Source: Microbispora rosea (lineage in GTDB: Bacteria > Actinomycetota > Actinomycetes > Streptosporangiales > Streptosporangiaceae). From it: 64,000 bases of DNA. Where the stretch lies: NCBI RefSeq assembly GCF_900156315.1, contig NZ_FTNI01000017.1, positions 62,001-126,000 of the forward strand, read 5' to 3'. The position numbers and the translations under genes were made by a program. Position 1 is the stretch's first letter. Each line of letters starts with the position of its first letter. The notes below the pieces were generated by a model that worked only from the letters and a program-made list of their open reading frames with translations, ran no database searches and had not been told where the DNA came from. This document shows, in pieces, positions 52,756-62,911 of this stretch.

Positions 52756-53667
52756 GTGGACGCCGAATCGAGCGGTTTCCGTGCGGGCTTCGCCTGCTTC
52801 GTCGGCAGGCCCAACGTCGGCAAGTCCACGCTGATGAACGCCCTGGTCGGCACCAAGGTGGCGATCACCTCGTCCAAGCCGCAGACCACGCGGCGGGCCA
52901 TCCGCGGCATCGTCCACCGGCCGGACGCCCAACTGGTGATCGTGGACACCCCCGGATTCCACCGTCCCCGCACGCTCCTGGGCGAGCGGCTGGACAGCCT
53001 GGTGCTGTCCACGCTCACCGAGGTCGACGTGATCGGGTTCTGCGTCCCGGCGAACGAGCCGATCGGCAAGGGCGACCGGTTCATCGTCGACAAGCTCGCC
53101 GCCGTCAAGAAGACCCCGGTCGTGGCGGTTGTCACCAAGTGCGACCTCGCCACCCGCGAGCAGGTCGCGCACCAGCTTCTCGCGGTGTCCGCGCTGGCCG
53201 AGTTCGCGGAGATCGTCCCGGTGTCCGCGCAGGGCGGCGAGCAGCTCGACGTCCTCGCCGACGTGCTCGTCAAGCGGCTGCCCGAGTCGCCCCCGCTGTA
53301 CGCCGGCGGGGAACTCACCGACGAGCCGGAGCAGGTGCTGGTCGCCGAGCTGATCCGGGAGGCCGCGCTGGAGGGCGTGCGCGACGAGCTGCCTCACTCG
53401 ATCGCGGTGGTCGTGGAGGAGATGAACCCCCGGGAGGGCCGCGACGACCTCCTCGATGTGTACGCGCACATGTTCGTCGAGCGGCCCTCGCAGAAGGCGA
53501 TCGTGATCGGCCCGGGCGGTGCGAGGCTCAAGGACGTGGGCACCCGCGCCCGGCAGCAGATCGAGGCGCTGCTCGGCACCCGCGTCTACCTCGATCTCCG
53601 GGTGAAGATCGCCAAGGAGTGGCAGCGCGATCCCAAGCAGCTGCGGCGTCTCGGCTTCTACGACTGA
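52756..53667 (+). CDS. era: GTPase Era
   Basis: A 303-aa protein from GTG 52756, one base after the previous stop. G motifs: GRPNVGKSTLMNAL (G1), DTPGFHRPRTLLG (G3) and VTKCDLA (G4). The C-terminal KH domain ends with GPGGARLKDVGTRARQQIEALLGTRVYLDLRVK and KEWQRDP. Era binds 16S rRNA near its 3' end in 30S assembly. The neighbour phoH-ybeY group acts on the same rRNA region. Confidence 0.96.
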   Translation: MDAESSGFRAGFACFVGRPNVGKSTLMNALVGTKVAITSSKPQTTRRAIRGIVHRPDAQLVIVDTPGFHRPRTLLGERLDSLVLSTLTEVDVIGFCVPANEPIGKGDRFIVDKLAAVKKTPVVAVVTKCDLATREQVAHQLLAVSALAEFAEIVPVSAQGGEQLDVLADVLVKRLPESPPLYAGGELTDEPEQVLVAELIREAALEGVRDELPHSIAVVVEEMNPREGRDDLLDVYAHMFVERPSQKAIVIGPGGARLKDVGTRARQQIEALLGTRVYLDLRVKIAKEWQRDPKQLRRLGFYD

Positions 53668-53673
53668 CGGCCG

Positions 53674-54162
53674 TCACCGGCGGCGCAGCAGCGCGGCGGC
53701 GGCCAGCACGGCCAGCGCGACCGAGGCCAGCAGGCCGGCGAACCAGCCGTACTGGATCGTCGGGTGCACCCGCAGCAGCCCGGAGACCTGGAAGTCGAGC
53801 CGCCCCACGAGGTCGCGCGGGTCGGCGAGGAACATGGCCAGCGCGAAGGCGGCCACCGCGCCGGGCAGGATCGCCAGCCCGGTGAACAGCCAGTTTCGCG
53901 CCGCGCCGAGCACGCCGAGCAGCATCGCCGTGATCCCGGCGCCCAGCACGAACCAGCCGGGGCCCGCGTCCACGCCGCGCACGGCGTGCGTGAGCGACGT
54001 GTTGAGTATGCCGAACTCGGCGGTGAGGCCCGCCCACGGGAGGAGCGCGGTCACGGCCAGCGCGAACCCCGCGACGAACACGCCGACGGCCCGCAGGACG
54101 CCGGCCACGCTGGTGCCTCGCCGCGGACCGCCGGGGTGCTGCGTGGGATCCGACACGATCAC
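53674..54162 (-). CDS. Hypothetical 4-TM membrane protein, 162 aa
   Basis: ATG 54162 to 53674. Four hydrophobic segments are seen: residues 22-46 (GVLRAVGVFVAGFALAVTALL), 70-86 (GWFVLGAGITAMLLGVLG), 90-110 and 140-158 (LLASVALAVLAAAALL), with an Arg-rich C-terminus. No enzymatic motif. It is convergent with era and runs in the same direction as the urease genes, 4 bp downstream of ureD, so it may be the last gene of the urease operon or simply near it. Confidence 0.72.
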   Translation of the reverse strand: MIVSDPTQHPGGPRRGTSVAGVLRAVGVFVAGFALAVTALLPWAGLTAEFGILNTSLTHAVRGVDAGPGWFVLGAGITAMLLGVLGAARNWLFTGLAILPGAVAAFALAMFLADPRDLVGRLDFQVSGLLRVHPTIQYGWFAGLLASVALAVLAAAALLRRR

Positions 54163-54166
54163 CAGG

Positions 54167-54988
54167 CTACGGGTCGAGGCCCCCGGTTTCAGCCCCTGGC
54201 GTGCCGTGCGAGCCGTCCGGGCCCGACGCCGGGGAGGCGCCCGCCGCCTCCTCGCCGCGCCGCAGCCGCTCCCTGAGCTGGACCGCGTCCGCGCCGAGCG
54301 CGCACACCTGCACGCCCGGACCGGCCAGCGGCAGCGCCGCCCAGCCGTCCCCCAGCACGGCCCGCCGCTCGCGCTTGACGTCCGGCACGGCGGGCGGAGC
54401 CCAGGCGGGTCCCGCGAGCAGGGTCGAGCCGACGCACCGCGCGTCCCCGTAGACGGCCGGGCTGCCGTCCACCGCCTCCTCGCCCACCAGGAGGTCCTGG
54501 CGGAGCAGGGGCCGGCCGGCCACGGTCGCGTCGAACCGCGCGTGGCCGCGCCCCGGCCGTTCGCCGTGCCGCCCGAAGACGATCTCCTCCCGCCAGAAGA
54601 CCGTGGCGTCCTCGGCGAGCGAGAGCCGTACGACGAGGCGGTGGGCGCATCCGGCGGCGAGGACGGTCGGCTCGGGGGAGAAGTGCAGGGTGGCGCCCGC
54701 GCCGACCCGCGCCCGAACGACCATGACCGAAGGGGTGTCCGCGAGACCCGGCAGCACCAGCGTGGCGCCCACCGAGCGGACCTCCAGGGAGGTGCCGGGG
54801 GCGACGTCCACCTCGAGGTCGAGGCGGTCGCCGCGCAGCGGTCCCGCGCCCGTCGAGACGAGGTGGACCCGCCGCGGGCCGGTCTGCCGCAGCGTCAGCG
54901 GAGGGTCGGACCGCAGCGTCTCCAGCCGGGTCCGGCCTCCGTCCGCGGCCTCCGTCCTGATCAGCGCACGCGCGGTGACCGCCGTCAT
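54167..54988 (-). CDS. ureD: Urease accessory protein UreD (UreH)
   Basis: A 273-aa protein from ATG 54988. The family blocks RRVHLVSTGAGPLRGDRLDLEVDVAPG, SPEPTVLAAGCAHR and FWREEIVFGRHGERPG are present. UreD binds apo-urease and with UreF and UreG forms the complex that inserts nickel and carbamylated lysine into UreC. It follows ureG by 5 bp, at the end of ureABCFGD. The open frame upstream of the ATG overlaps ureG and is not used. Confidence 0.9.
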   Translation of the reverse strand: MTAVTARALIRTEAADGGRTRLETLRSDPPLTLRQTGPRRVHLVSTGAGPLRGDRLDLEVDVAPGTSLEVRSVGATLVLPGLADTPSVMVVRARVGAGATLHFSPEPTVLAAGCAHRLVVRLSLAEDATVFWREEIVFGRHGERPGRGHARFDATVAGRPLLRQDLLVGEEAVDGSPAVYGDARCVGSTLLAGPAWAPPAVPDVKRERRAVLGDGWAALPLAGPGVQVCALGADAVQLRERLRRGEEAAGASPASGPDGSHGTPGAETGGLDP

Positions 54989-54993
54989 GCCGG

Positions 54994-55707
54994 TCAGGAC
55001 GCCTGAGCCTGCTGGGCGGCGCCGTGAACGGGGTGGTGGTGTGGCTCGCCGTGCTCGTGCCGCCAGGCGTCGACCATGTCCGTCACCCACTCCGCCACGG
55101 CGTGCGCGCCCCTGTCCTCCCTGATCGACGTGAACAGCACCGGCTTGCCGTCCCGTACGGCCGCCGCGTCGCGGGACATCACGGTCAGGTCGGCGCCGAC
55201 CATCGGCGCGAGATCGGTCTTGTTGACGACGAGCAGGTCGGCCGAGGTCACCCCCGGCCCGCCCTTGCGCGGCACCTTGTCGCCACCCGACACGTCGAGC
55301 ACGAAAATCTGCCGGTCGGCCAGGCCCCGGCTGAACGTGGCGGTGAGGTTGTCGCCGCCGCTCTCGACGATCACGAGGTCGAGCGGCCCGAACCGCTCCT
55401 CCAGCGTCTCGACGGCGTCCAGGTTGGCCGCGATGTCGTCCCGGATGGCGGTGTGCGGGCAGCAGCCGGTCTGCACGGCGAGGATCCGTTCCGGGTCGAT
55501 GACTCCCGCGCGACGGAGGAAGTCGGCGTCCTCGGTGGTGTAGATGTCGTTGGTCACGACCCCGAGCCGCATCGAGGGGCCGAGGCTGCGGCACAGCGCC
55601 GCCACCAGGGCGGTCTTGCCGCTGCCGACCGGCCCGCCGATGCCGAGGCGGAGCGCCCGCCCGTCCGGCTCGGCCGCGTCGTGGAGATCGTCGTGGTGAG
55701 CGCCCAT
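54994..55707 (-). CDS. ureG: Urease accessory GTPase UreG
   Basis: A 237-aa SIMIBI GTPase. The P-loop GPVGSGKT is at residues 25-32; [10 protein letters not shown] holds the nickel-binding C-P-H motif; [12 protein letters not shown] and VNKTDLAP follow. His-rich residues lie at both ends (N-terminal AHHDD, C-terminal GEPHHHPVH), likely helping to hold nickel. UreG powers nickel delivery to urease by GTP hydrolysis. Confidence 0.95.
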   Translation of the reverse strand: MGAHHDDLHDAAEPDGRALRLGIGGPVGSGKTALVAALCRSLGPSMRLGVVTNDIYTTEDADFLRRAGVIDPERILAVQTGCCPHTAIRDDIAANLDAVETLEERFGPLDLVIVESGGDNLTATFSRGLADRQIFVLDVSGGDKVPRKGGPGVTSADLLVVNKTDLAPMVGADLTVMSRDAAAVRDGKPVLFTSIREDRGAHAVAEWVTDMVDAWRHEHGEPHHHPVHGAAQQAQAS

Positions 55708-55750
55708 GGAGGTATTTGCTCCTTCTCGTGCGGTGACCGGTGGGGAGACG

Positions 55751-56473
55751 TCAGGAGACGAAAAGCTTCATCGGGTTGGTCAGGTGTCCCTCCGCAAGGA
55801 GGTCGAGCGCGGGCGCGCTGTGCCCCGGCAGCGCGTGCCACCGCCCCTGCCGGGCCGCGTCGCCGAGCGACGCGCAGGCGGCGTGGGCCGCGTCGTCGAG
55901 CGCGGGGGCGAGATCGGCGAGCAGGCGGTGGACGGTGACCGGGTCGAGGCCGAGGAGCCGCACGGCCGCCGTGGCCGGGCCGGTGACCGAGGTGTAGGCG
56001 GCGGCCAGCGCTGCCTGGCGGGGCGTGCAGCCCGCCGAGGCCCCCGCCGCGCCGAGCGCGACGGGGTGGTGCGGCCCCTCCGGCACGGCCCGAGCGAGCG
56101 TGTCCAGGGCGGCCGAGGGCCACATCCGGCGGGACGTGCGCAGCAGGAGCCGTCCCTGGGTGCGGGCGGCCTCCCGCTGGGCGGGCGAGGCGGTCCTGGC
56201 GTCGGCCTCGGCGTCCAGCCGCCGCCACAGCTCGACGCCGTCAGCCGGGTCGTCAGCGGGGTCGTCCGCGGCGGCCAGTTCGCACGCGGCGGCGGCGAGG
56301 GCGGCGGTGACCAGACCGGCGGTGGCGAGCCTGCCACGCAGGAACCGCGCCAGATCGCCGGTGCCGGTGACCGCGCCCAGCCGTACGGCCTCCTCCACGC
56401 CGCCCGAGTGGGCGTGCCCGCCCGCCGGCAGCCGGGAGTCGGCCAGCAGCAGCAGCGCCGCGTCCGCTCCCAT
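55751..56473 (-). CDS. ureF: Urease accessory protein UreF
   Basis: A 240-aa helical protein with [21 protein letters not shown], the conserved UreF start, and a C-terminus [10 protein letters not shown]. UreF links UreD and UreG on the urease apoprotein and gates the GTPase. It follows ureC by one base and is 43 bp before ureG. The middle region is rich in Ala/Asp ([10 protein letters not shown]), probably a loop. Confidence 0.9.
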   Translation of the reverse strand: MGADAALLLLADSRLPAGGHAHSGGVEEAVRLGAVTGTGDLARFLRGRLATAGLVTAALAAAACELAAADDPADDPADGVELWRRLDAEADARTASPAQREAARTQGRLLLRTSRRMWPSAALDTLARAVPEGPHHPVALGAAGASAGCTPRQAALAAAYTSVTGPATAAVRLLGLDPVTVHRLLADLAPALDDAAHAACASLGDAARQGRWHALPGHSAPALDLLAEGHLTNPMKLFVS

Positions 56474-56474
56474 G

Positions 56475-58193
56475 TCAGAAGAGGAAGTAGCGCTGCGCCA
56501 TCGGCAGCGACTCGGCCGGGGCGGGCTCGATCAGCTCGCCGTCCACGCGTACGGCGAAGGTGTCGGGGTCCACCCGGATGTCCGGCAGGGCGTCGTTGAG
56601 GGGCATCGCGTCCTTGCGCCGGGCGCGTACGTCGGCCACCGGGACCAGACGCCTGCGGACGGCGAGGCGGTCGGCCAGGCCGTCGTCCAGCGCGAGCGGC
56701 GCCACGAAGTGCAGCGAGGTCGCGGCGGCGGTGGCCGGGGCCGCGCCGAACATCGGCCGGGGGAGCACGGGCTGCGGTGTCGGGATCGACGCGTTCGCGT
56801 CGCCCATCTGCGCGTAGGCGATGACGCCGCCCTTGACGACGAGGTCCGGCTTGACCCCGAAGAAGGCCGGGCTCCACAGCACCAGGTCGGCGAGCTTGCC
56901 GGGCTCCACCGAGCCGATCTCCGCGTCCAGGCCGTGAGCGATCGCCGGGTTGATCGTGTACTTGGCGACGTAGCGGCGGGCGCGGAGATTGTCGGCCGGG
57001 CCGTCGCCCGGCAGCGCGCCGCGGCGCCGCTTCATCACATGCGCCGTCTGCCACGTACGGATGATCGTCTCGCCGACCCGGCCCATGGCCTGGGAGTCCG
57101 AGCCGATCATCGAGATCGCGCCCATGTCGTGCAGCACGTCCTCGGCCGCCATCGTCGCCGGCCGGATCCGCGACTCGGCGAACGCCAGGTCCTCCGGGAT
57201 GGCGGGGTTGAGATGGTGGCACACCATGAGCATGTCCAGGTGCTCGTGGTGGGTGTTGACCGTGTGCGGCCTGGTCGGATTCGTGGACGAGGGCAGCACG
57301 TTGGCGTGGGAGGCGACCGTGATGATGTCCGGGGCGTGGCCGCCTCCGGCGCCCTCGGTGTGGTAGGCGTGGATGGCCCGCCCGCCGATGGCCCGCAGGG
57401 TCGACTCCACGAAGCCGGCCTCGTTCAGCGTGTCGGTGTGGATGGCGACCTGCACCCCGGTGGCGTCGCATACCCGCAGGCAGGCGTCGATGGCGGCGGG
57501 GGTGGTGCCCCAGTCCTCGTGCAGCTTGAAGCCCGACGCCCCGGCCCTCAGCTGTTCGAGCAGACCCTCCTCGCTGACCGTGTTGCCCTTGCCGAGCAGG
57601 GCCACGTTCACCGGGTAGGAGTCCAGCGACTCCAGCATCCGGCCGAGATACCAGGTCCCGGTCACGGTCGTGGCCTTCGTACCCTCGGCGGGGCCGGTGC
57701 CGCCGCCGACGACCGTGGTGACGCCGGAGGCGAGCGCCTCGTCGAGGATCTGCGGGCAGATCAGGTGGACGTGGGAGTCGACGGCGCCCGCCGTGACGAT
57801 CTTGCCGTTGGCGGCGAGGATCTCGGTGGACGGGCCGATCACCAGGTCCGGGTGGACGCCGTCCATGGTGTCGGGGTTGCCGGCCTTGCCGATGGCGGCG
57901 ATCCGGCCGTCCCGCACGCCGATGTCGGCCTTGACCACGCCCCAGTGGTCGATTATCACCGCGCCGGTGACGACCAGGTCGGCCGCGCCCTCGGCCCTCG
58001 TGGTGCGCGCCTGCCCCATCGACTCGCGGATGACCTTGCCGCCGCCGAACACGGCCTCGTCGCCCGCTCCGGCGGGCCCCATCGACAGGTCGTCGGTCAC
58101 CTCGACGTACAGGTCGGTGTCGGCCAGGCGCACCCGGTCGCCTGTGGTGGGGCCGTACAGCGCGGCGTAGCGGGCGCGTTCGACGCTAGTCAT
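56475..58193 (-). CDS. ureC: Urease subunit alpha (catalytic)
   Basis: A 572-aa protein. The metal centre is complete: [10 protein letters not shown] (H-x-H), [12 protein letters not shown] with the Lys that is carbamylated to bridge the two nickel ions, and [12 protein letters not shown]. The mobile flap with the active-site Cys is MVCHHLNP. The start [26 protein letters not shown] is typical. It hydrolyses urea to ammonia and carbamate. It overlaps ureB by 8 bp. Confidence 0.98.
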   Translation of the reverse strand: MTSVERARYAALYGPTTGDRVRLADTDLYVEVTDDLSMGPAGAGDEAVFGGGKVIRESMGQARTTRAEGAADLVVTGAVIIDHWGVVKADIGVRDGRIAAIGKAGNPDTMDGVHPDLVIGPSTEILAANGKIVTAGAVDSHVHLICPQILDEALASGVTTVVGGGTGPAEGTKATTVTGTWYLGRMLESLDSYPVNVALLGKGNTVSEEGLLEQLRAGASGFKLHEDWGTTPAAIDACLRVCDATGVQVAIHTDTLNEAGFVESTLRAIGGRAIHAYHTEGAGGGHAPDIITVASHANVLPSSTNPTRPHTVNTHHEHLDMLMVCHHLNPAIPEDLAFAESRIRPATMAAEDVLHDMGAISMIGSDSQAMGRVGETIIRTWQTAHVMKRRRGALPGDGPADNLRARRYVAKYTINPAIAHGLDAEIGSVEPGKLADLVLWSPAFFGVKPDLVVKGGVIAYAQMGDANASIPTPQPVLPRPMFGAAPATAAATSLHFVAPLALDDGLADRLAVRRRLVPVADVRARRKDAMPLNDALPDIRVDPDTFAVRVDGELIEPAPAESLPMAQRYFLF

Positions 58194-58521
58194 CGGTCCT
58201 CCCGTCGAGGGGGCCCGCCCATTCGGGGCGCAGTCCGGGTACGACGCGGTCGCCCGCGAGCGGGACCAGCGTGACGTCGCGCTCCACCCCGGGCTCGAAC
58301 CTGATCGCGGTGCCCGCCGGGATGTCGAGGCGGGTGCCCCAGGCCGCCTCCCGGTCGAACTCCAGACCCGGGTTGGCGGCGGCGAAGTGGTAGTGCGACC
58401 CGACCTGCACCGGCCGGTCGGCGGTGTTGACGACTCTCAGGGTGATCCGCTCCCTGCCGGGGTTCAGCGGCACGTCGCCGTCGCCGCACACGATCTCGCC
58501 CGGCACGCCCGTGCCGGTCAT
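58186..58521 (-). CDS. ureB: Urease subunit beta
   Basis: A 111-aa protein starting [63 protein letters not shown] is the family core. It forms the (alpha beta gamma) unit with UreC and UreA. The start overlaps the stop of ureA by four bases and the end overlaps ureC. Confidence 0.97.
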   Translation of the reverse strand: MTGTGVPGEIVCGDGDVPLNPGRERITLRVVNTADRPVQVGSHYHFAAANPGLEFDREAAWGTRLDIPAGTAIRFEPGVERDVTLVPLAGDRVVPGLRPEWAGPLDGRTDD

Positions 58522-58820
58522 GCGATCGGGTTGTGGACGGTGACGAGCTTGGTGCCGTCGGGGAAGGTCGCCTCGATCTGGACGGACTCCAGCATCTCGG
58601 GCACGCCCTCCATGACGTCCTCGCGCCGCAGGACCTTGCGGCCGGCGTCCATCAGGTCGGCGACGCTGCGGCCGTCGCGGGCGCCTTCCAGGAGGAAGGA
58701 CGCGATGAGGGCCGTCGCCTCCGGATGGTTGAGGCGAAGGCCGCGCTCCTTCCGCTCGCGGGCCACGCCCGCGGCGACGTGGATGAGGAGCCGTTCCTGT
58801 TCGTGTGGAGTTAGCCGCAT
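58518..58820 (-). CDS. ureA: Urease subunit gamma
   Basis: A 100-aa protein from ATG 58820 ([14 protein letters not shown]), the exact length and start of UreA; an upstream ATG at 58844 would overlap the GlnR-type site. [26 protein letters not shown] and [30 protein letters not shown] are the family blocks. First gene of ureABCFGD, divergent from the urea importer genes. Confidence 0.97.
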   Translation of the reverse strand: MRLTPHEQERLLIHVAAGVARERKERGLRLNHPEATALIASFLLEGARDGRSVADLMDAGRKVLRREDVMEGVPEMLESVQIEATFPDGTKLVTVHNPIA

Positions 58821-58842
58821 GGCGGGACGATAGATACCCGCC

Positions 58843-58869
58843 ATTTCCCCTGCGTTACCCGCTTATTTC
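58843..58869 (-). promoter_or_regulatory. GlnR-type half-site array in the ureA/urtA divergent promoter
   Basis: On the minus strand GAAAT-N6-GTAAC-N6-GAAAT, i.e. three 5-bp half-sites at exact 11-bp spacing (58865-58869, 58854-58858, 58843-58847). This fits the actinobacterial GlnR pattern GTnAC-N6-GaAAC except for T at the last place of GAAAT. GlnR controls nitrogen genes, urease included, in related bacteria. It is 23 bp from ureA. Confidence 0.6.
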
Positions 58870-59002
58870 GTACGCGTATCCGGACGGCGGTGAGCCTTCG
58901 CTAATGACTTGTTAACCATCGGGATTTCGGCGGGAAATACCGCGCGCCCACCTTGACGGCAGACGGATCGGTGCGGGGGCCGTAGCGGCAAGGGAGAGGC
59001 AA

Positions 59003-60229
59003 TTGCGGAACTCATTATGGCGTGCCGGAGCGGTTCTCGCTCTCGCGACCACGACGCTTGCGGCATGTGGCGGACAATCCTCAACAAATAGTACATCTGC
59101 CTCATCTGGGGGTTCTGACACCATCAAAGTCGGCATCCTGCACTCCCTCAGCGGCACGATGGCCATCAGCGAGGTCACGGTCAGGGACGCGGAACTGCTC
59201 GCGATCGACGAGATCAACGCGGCCGGCGGCGTGCTCGGCAAGAAACTGGAGCCCGTCGTCGAGGACGGCGCGTCCGACTGGCCGACCTTCGCGGAAAAGG
59301 CCACCAAGCTCATCGCGCAGGACAAGGTCGCGACCGTCTTCGGCGGCTGGACGTCGGCGAGCCGCAAGGCGATGCTCCCGGTCTTCGAGAAACGAAAGGC
59401 GCTGCTGTGGTATCCGGTCCAGTACGAGGGACTGGAAAGCTCGCCGTACATCTTCTACACGGGCGCGACGACCAACCAGCAGATCGTCCCCGGGCTCGAC
59501 TACCTGAAGGAGAAGGGCAAGAAGAAGCTCTTCCTCGTGGGCAGCGACTACGTCTTCCCGAGAACCGCGAACAAAATCATCAAGGCGTACGCCGCGGCGA
59601 ACGGGATGGAGGTTCTCGGTGAGGAGTACACCCCGCTCGGGCACACCGAGTACAGCACGCTCGTCAACAAGATCGTCGAGGCGAAGCCGGACGCGGTCTT
59701 CAACACCCTGAACGGCGACAGCAACGTCGCGTTCTTCAAGCAGCTCAAGAGCACCGGGATCAGCGCCGACCAGATGCCGGTCATGTCGGTGTCCGTGGCC
59801 GAGGAGGAGGTCAAGGGCATCGGCGTCGACAACGTCGCCGGGCACCTCGTGGCCTGGAACTACTACCAGACGACCGACACCCCGGCGAACGAGAAGTTCG
59901 TCGCCGCGTTCAAGGCGAAGTACGGCGCGGACAAGGTGACCTCCGACCCGATGGAGGCCGGATACAACGCCGTCTACCTGTGGGCCGAGGCCGCGAAGAA
60001 GGCCGGCACCACCGAGGTGGAGGCCGTCAAGAAGGCCGCCGGCGGCGTGTCCCTCGACCGCCCCGAGGGCAAGGTCACCATCGACGGCGACAACCAGCAC
60101 GTCTACAAGACCGCGCGCATCGGAGTCGTCCAGCAGGACGGCCAGATCAAGGAGGTGTGGAACTCCGGCGAGCCGATCAAGCCGGATCCCTACCTCAGGA
60201 CGTACCCCTGGGCCGGCGGCCTGGTCTGA
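59003..60229 (+). CDS. urtA: Urea ABC transporter substrate-binding protein UrtA
   Basis: A 408-aa lipoprotein from TTG 59003, with AGGGAGAGG upstream. The signal ends in a lipobox LAAC (TTTLAAC). The mature part [38 protein letters not shown] is a UrtA signature, and [19 protein letters not shown] is a conserved ligand-side block. It binds urea outside the cell and hands it to UrtBC. Its location next to urease supports urea rather than amino acids. Confidence 0.95.
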   Translation: MRNSLWRAGAVLALATTTLAACGGQSSTNSTSASSGGSDTIKVGILHSLSGTMAISEVTVRDAELLAIDEINAAGGVLGKKLEPVVEDGASDWPTFAEKATKLIAQDKVATVFGGWTSASRKAMLPVFEKRKALLWYPVQYEGLESSPYIFYTGATTNQQIVPGLDYLKEKGKKKLFLVGSDYVFPRTANKIIKAYAAANGMEVLGEEYTPLGHTEYSTLVNKIVEAKPDAVFNTLNGDSNVAFFKQLKSTGISADQMPVMSVSVAEEEVKGIGVDNVAGHLVAWNYYQTTDTPANEKFVAAFKAKYGADKVTSDPMEAGYNAVYLWAEAAKKAGTTEVEAVKKAAGGVSLDRPEGKVTIDGDNQHVYKTARIGVVQQDGQIKEVWNSGEPIKPDPYLRTYPWAGGLV

Positions 60230-60237
60230 CGGCCACG

Positions 60238-61092
60238 ATGGAGGGAGTGCTCAACCAGCTGCCGATCGGGCTGTCGATCGGCGCGGTCCTGCTGCTCATC
60301 GCCCTCGGGCTGACCTTCACGTTCGGGCAGATGGGCGTGATCAACATGGCCCACGGCGAGTTCATCATGGCGGGGGCCTACACGGCCTACCTGCTCCAGG
60401 GTGTGGGCTTCCTGATCGCCCTCCCGGCCGCCTTCGTGGTGGCCGGGGTCATGGGCCTGATCCTGGAGCGCACGCTGATCCGGCGCTTCTACGGCCGTCC
60501 GCTGGACACGCTGCTGCTCACCTGGGGCGTCAGCCTCATGCTCCAGCAACTGGCCCGGGACCTGTTCGGGGCGCCCAACGTGCAGGTCGCCTCGCCCGCC
60601 TGGCTGCGCGGCGGCATCGGGATCCTGCCGTACAACCGGCTGTTCATCATGGCGCTCGCCGCGGCGTCGGTGCTCGCGATCTGGGCGTACATGAACAGGA
60701 CCGGACAGGGCCGGCGCATGCGGGCGGTGATGCAGAACAGGAGGCTCGCGGCCACGAGCGGCATCGACACCGGGCGGGTCGACCAGCGGACGTTTTTCAT
60801 CGGCTCCGGCCTCGCCGGGGTCGCGGGGGTCGCCCTCACGCTCATCGGGCCGGTCGGCCCGGCGCTCGGGACCTACTACATCGTCGACGCGTTCCTCGTG
60901 GTCGTCGCGGGCGGGCTGGGACAGCTTCGCGGCGCGGTGCTGGCCGCGGCCGGCCTCGGCCTGCTGAACTCCTATGCCGAGTTCTGGAGCGACGCCAGCC
61001 TCGCCAAGGTGGTGGTCTTCGTGGCGATCATCGGCTTCCTGCAGATCCGGCCGCAGGGGCTGTTCTTCGTCCGATCGCGGGCGCTCTCATGA
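60238..61092 (+). CDS. urtB: Urea ABC transporter permease UrtB
   Basis: A 284-aa permease from ATG 60238 (MEGVLNQLPIGLSIGAVLLLIALGLTFTFG). LiV-type permease with GVINMAHGEFIMAGAY, the family's conserved segment, and eight or so spans. It pairs with UrtC. The stop overlaps the urtC start by four bases. It is shorter than the cyanobacterial UrtB that carries a long periplasmic domain. Confidence 0.93.
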   Translation: MEGVLNQLPIGLSIGAVLLLIALGLTFTFGQMGVINMAHGEFIMAGAYTAYLLQGVGFLIALPAAFVVAGVMGLILERTLIRRFYGRPLDTLLLTWGVSLMLQQLARDLFGAPNVQVASPAWLRGGIGILPYNRLFIMALAAASVLAIWAYMNRTGQGRRMRAVMQNRRLAATSGIDTGRVDQRTFFIGSGLAGVAGVALTLIGPVGPALGTYYIVDAFLVVVAGGLGQLRGAVLAAAGLGLLNSYAEFWSDASLAKVVVFVAIIGFLQIRPQGLFFVRSRALS

Positions 61093-62153
61093 CCGCCCTC
61101 ACGGTCTCGCGCCGGGTGCTGAGCGGCCGGTGGCAGGGCCCGGCGGCCTTCACGGCGGTGGCGGTGCTCGCCCTGGTGGTGGCGCCGCTGCTGCTGGAGC
61201 CGTTCCGCCTCGGGCTGCTGGCCAAGTATCTGTGCTACGCGATCGTGGCGCTGGGCATCGGCCTCGCATGGGGGCAGGGCGGCATGCTCACGCTCGGTCA
61301 GGGGGTGTTCTTCGGCCTCGGCGGCTACGCGATGGGCATGTATCTCAAGCTCAACGACGCCGGGGGAGACCTGCCCGACTTCATGGTCTGGAGCGGGGTG
61401 GAGAAGCTGCCGGCGCTGTGGAAGCCGTTCGGTAACCCGGTCTTCGCGCTGGCCATGGTCGTCGTGCTGCCGGTCGCGGTCGCGCTGCTGCTCGGCACGC
61501 TGGTGTTCCGCCAGCGCGTACGGGGGGCGTACTTCGCGATCCTCACCCAGGCGCTGGCGGCGGCGCTGGTGATCCTGCTGGTCGGGCAGCAGGGGCTGAC
61601 CGGCGGCACGAACGGCCTGACCAACTTCTTCGACTTCTTCGGCCGCGATGTGGCGGCCGACGAGACCCAGCGGGGCCTCTACCTGCTGGTGGCGGTCGTG
61701 CTCGGGGCGCTCTACCTGGGCGCCAGGCAACTCGTCCGCAGCCGGTTCGGGCGGCTGCTGCTCGCGGTCAGGGACGGCGAGGACCGGGTGCGCTTCCTCG
61801 GGTACGACCCCGCCACCGTCAAGACGCTGACCTTCGCCGTCTCGGCGGGCATGGCCGGCATCGCGGGGGCGCTGTTCGTGCCCGTCGTCGGCATCATCTC
61901 GCCGGCCCTGCTCGGGGTCGTGCCCTCGCTCGAACTCGTCGTCGCGGTGGCCGTCGGCGGCCGGTTCGCGCTGGCCGGCGCGGTGCTGGGCGCGGTCGTC
62001 ATGGGATACGCGCGGACGTACTTCAGCGAGGAACTGCCGGACGCCTGGCTCTACCTGCAGGGCGCCCTGTTCGTGCTCGTCATGACGCTGGCGCCGAAGG
62101 GCATCGCGGGCCTGGCCGCCAACGTCGTACGGAGAAGGGAGGCACGGGCGTGA
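61089..62153 (+). CDS. urtC: Urea ABC transporter permease UrtC
   Basis: A 354-aa permease (GTG/ATG 61089), about ten spans, with GLAWGQGGMLTLGQGVFFGLGGYAMGMY and LVGQQGLTGGTNGLTNF, both typical of UrtC, and RDGEDRVRFLGYDPATVKTLTFAVSA, the EAA-type loop that contacts the ATPases. It overlaps urtB and urtD by four bases each. Confidence 0.94.
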   Translation: MTALTVSRRVLSGRWQGPAAFTAVAVLALVVAPLLLEPFRLGLLAKYLCYAIVALGIGLAWGQGGMLTLGQGVFFGLGGYAMGMYLKLNDAGGDLPDFMVWSGVEKLPALWKPFGNPVFALAMVVVLPVAVALLLGTLVFRQRVRGAYFAILTQALAAALVILLVGQQGLTGGTNGLTNFFDFFGRDVAADETQRGLYLLVAVVLGALYLGARQLVRSRFGRLLLAVRDGEDRVRFLGYDPATVKTLTFAVSAGMAGIAGALFVPVVGIISPALLGVVPSLELVVAVAVGGRFALAGAVLGAVVMGYARTYFSEELPDAWLYLQGALFVLVMTLAPKGIAGLAANVVRRREARA

Positions 62154-62911
62154 CCGACACGCTGCTGGAGATCCGGGGTCTGGAGGTCGCCTTCGGCGGC
62201 TTCCGGGCGCTCGACGGCGTGGACCTGACCGTCGGACGGGGCGAGCTGCGGTTCCTGATCGGGCCGAACGGCGCGGGGAAGACCACCCTCATCGACGTGA
62301 TCACGGGCCTGACCAGGCCCACCGGGGGCTCGGTGCGGTTCGAGGGGCACGACCTCGTGGGCCGCAGGGAGCACGAGATCGTCCGGCTCGGCGTGGGCCG
62401 CACCTTCCAGACCTCCGTGGTCTTCGAGGAGCTCACCGTGCTGGAGAACCTCGACCTGGCGGCGTCGTTCCGGCGCCCCCTGTGGTCGCTGCTGCGCCGC
62501 AGGCGCGGGGTGTCGGAGGAGGTCACCGCGGCGCTGGAGACTACCGGCCTGACCGCGCTGGCCGGCAGCAGGGCCGGGGTGCTGTCGCACGGGCAGCGGC
62601 AGTGGCTGGAGATCGGCATGCTGATCGTCCAGCGGCCCCGGTTGCTGCTGCTCGACGAGCCGGTCGCCGGCATGTCCTCCGGCGAGCGCGAGCGGACCGG
62701 CGAGCTGCTCACCGAGGTCGCCCGCGACCACACCGTGATCGTGGTCGAGCACGACATGGACTTCCTGCGCCGCTACGCCTCGCAGGTCACCGTGCTGCAC
62801 GAGGGCAAGGTGCTGACGGAGGGCTCGGTCGAGCAGGTGCGCGCCGACCCGCGCGTGCAGGAGATCTATCTGGGACGGGCGCGGGAGGGTGCCGAGGATG
62901 CTGTCCGTTGA
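62150..62911 (+). CDS. urtD: Urea ABC transporter ATPase UrtD
   Basis: A 253-aa ATPase: Walker A GPNGAGKTT, signature LSHGQRQWLEIG, Walker B RLLLLDEPVAGM and the switch VVVEHDMDF. The Q-loop region RTFQTSVVFEELTVLENL is of the LivG/UrtD type. The signature has His in place of the usual Gly (LSHGQ), normal for UrtD. It pairs with UrtE. Confidence 0.95.
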   Translation: MTDTLLEIRGLEVAFGGFRALDGVDLTVGRGELRFLIGPNGAGKTTLIDVITGLTRPTGGSVRFEGHDLVGRREHEIVRLGVGRTFQTSVVFEELTVLENLDLAASFRRPLWSLLRRRRGVSEEVTAALETTGLTALAGSRAGVLSHGQRQWLEIGMLIVQRPRLLLLDEPVAGMSSGERERTGELLTEVARDHTVIVVEHDMDFLRRYASQVTVLHEGKVLTEGSVEQVRADPRVQEIYLGRAREGAEDAVR

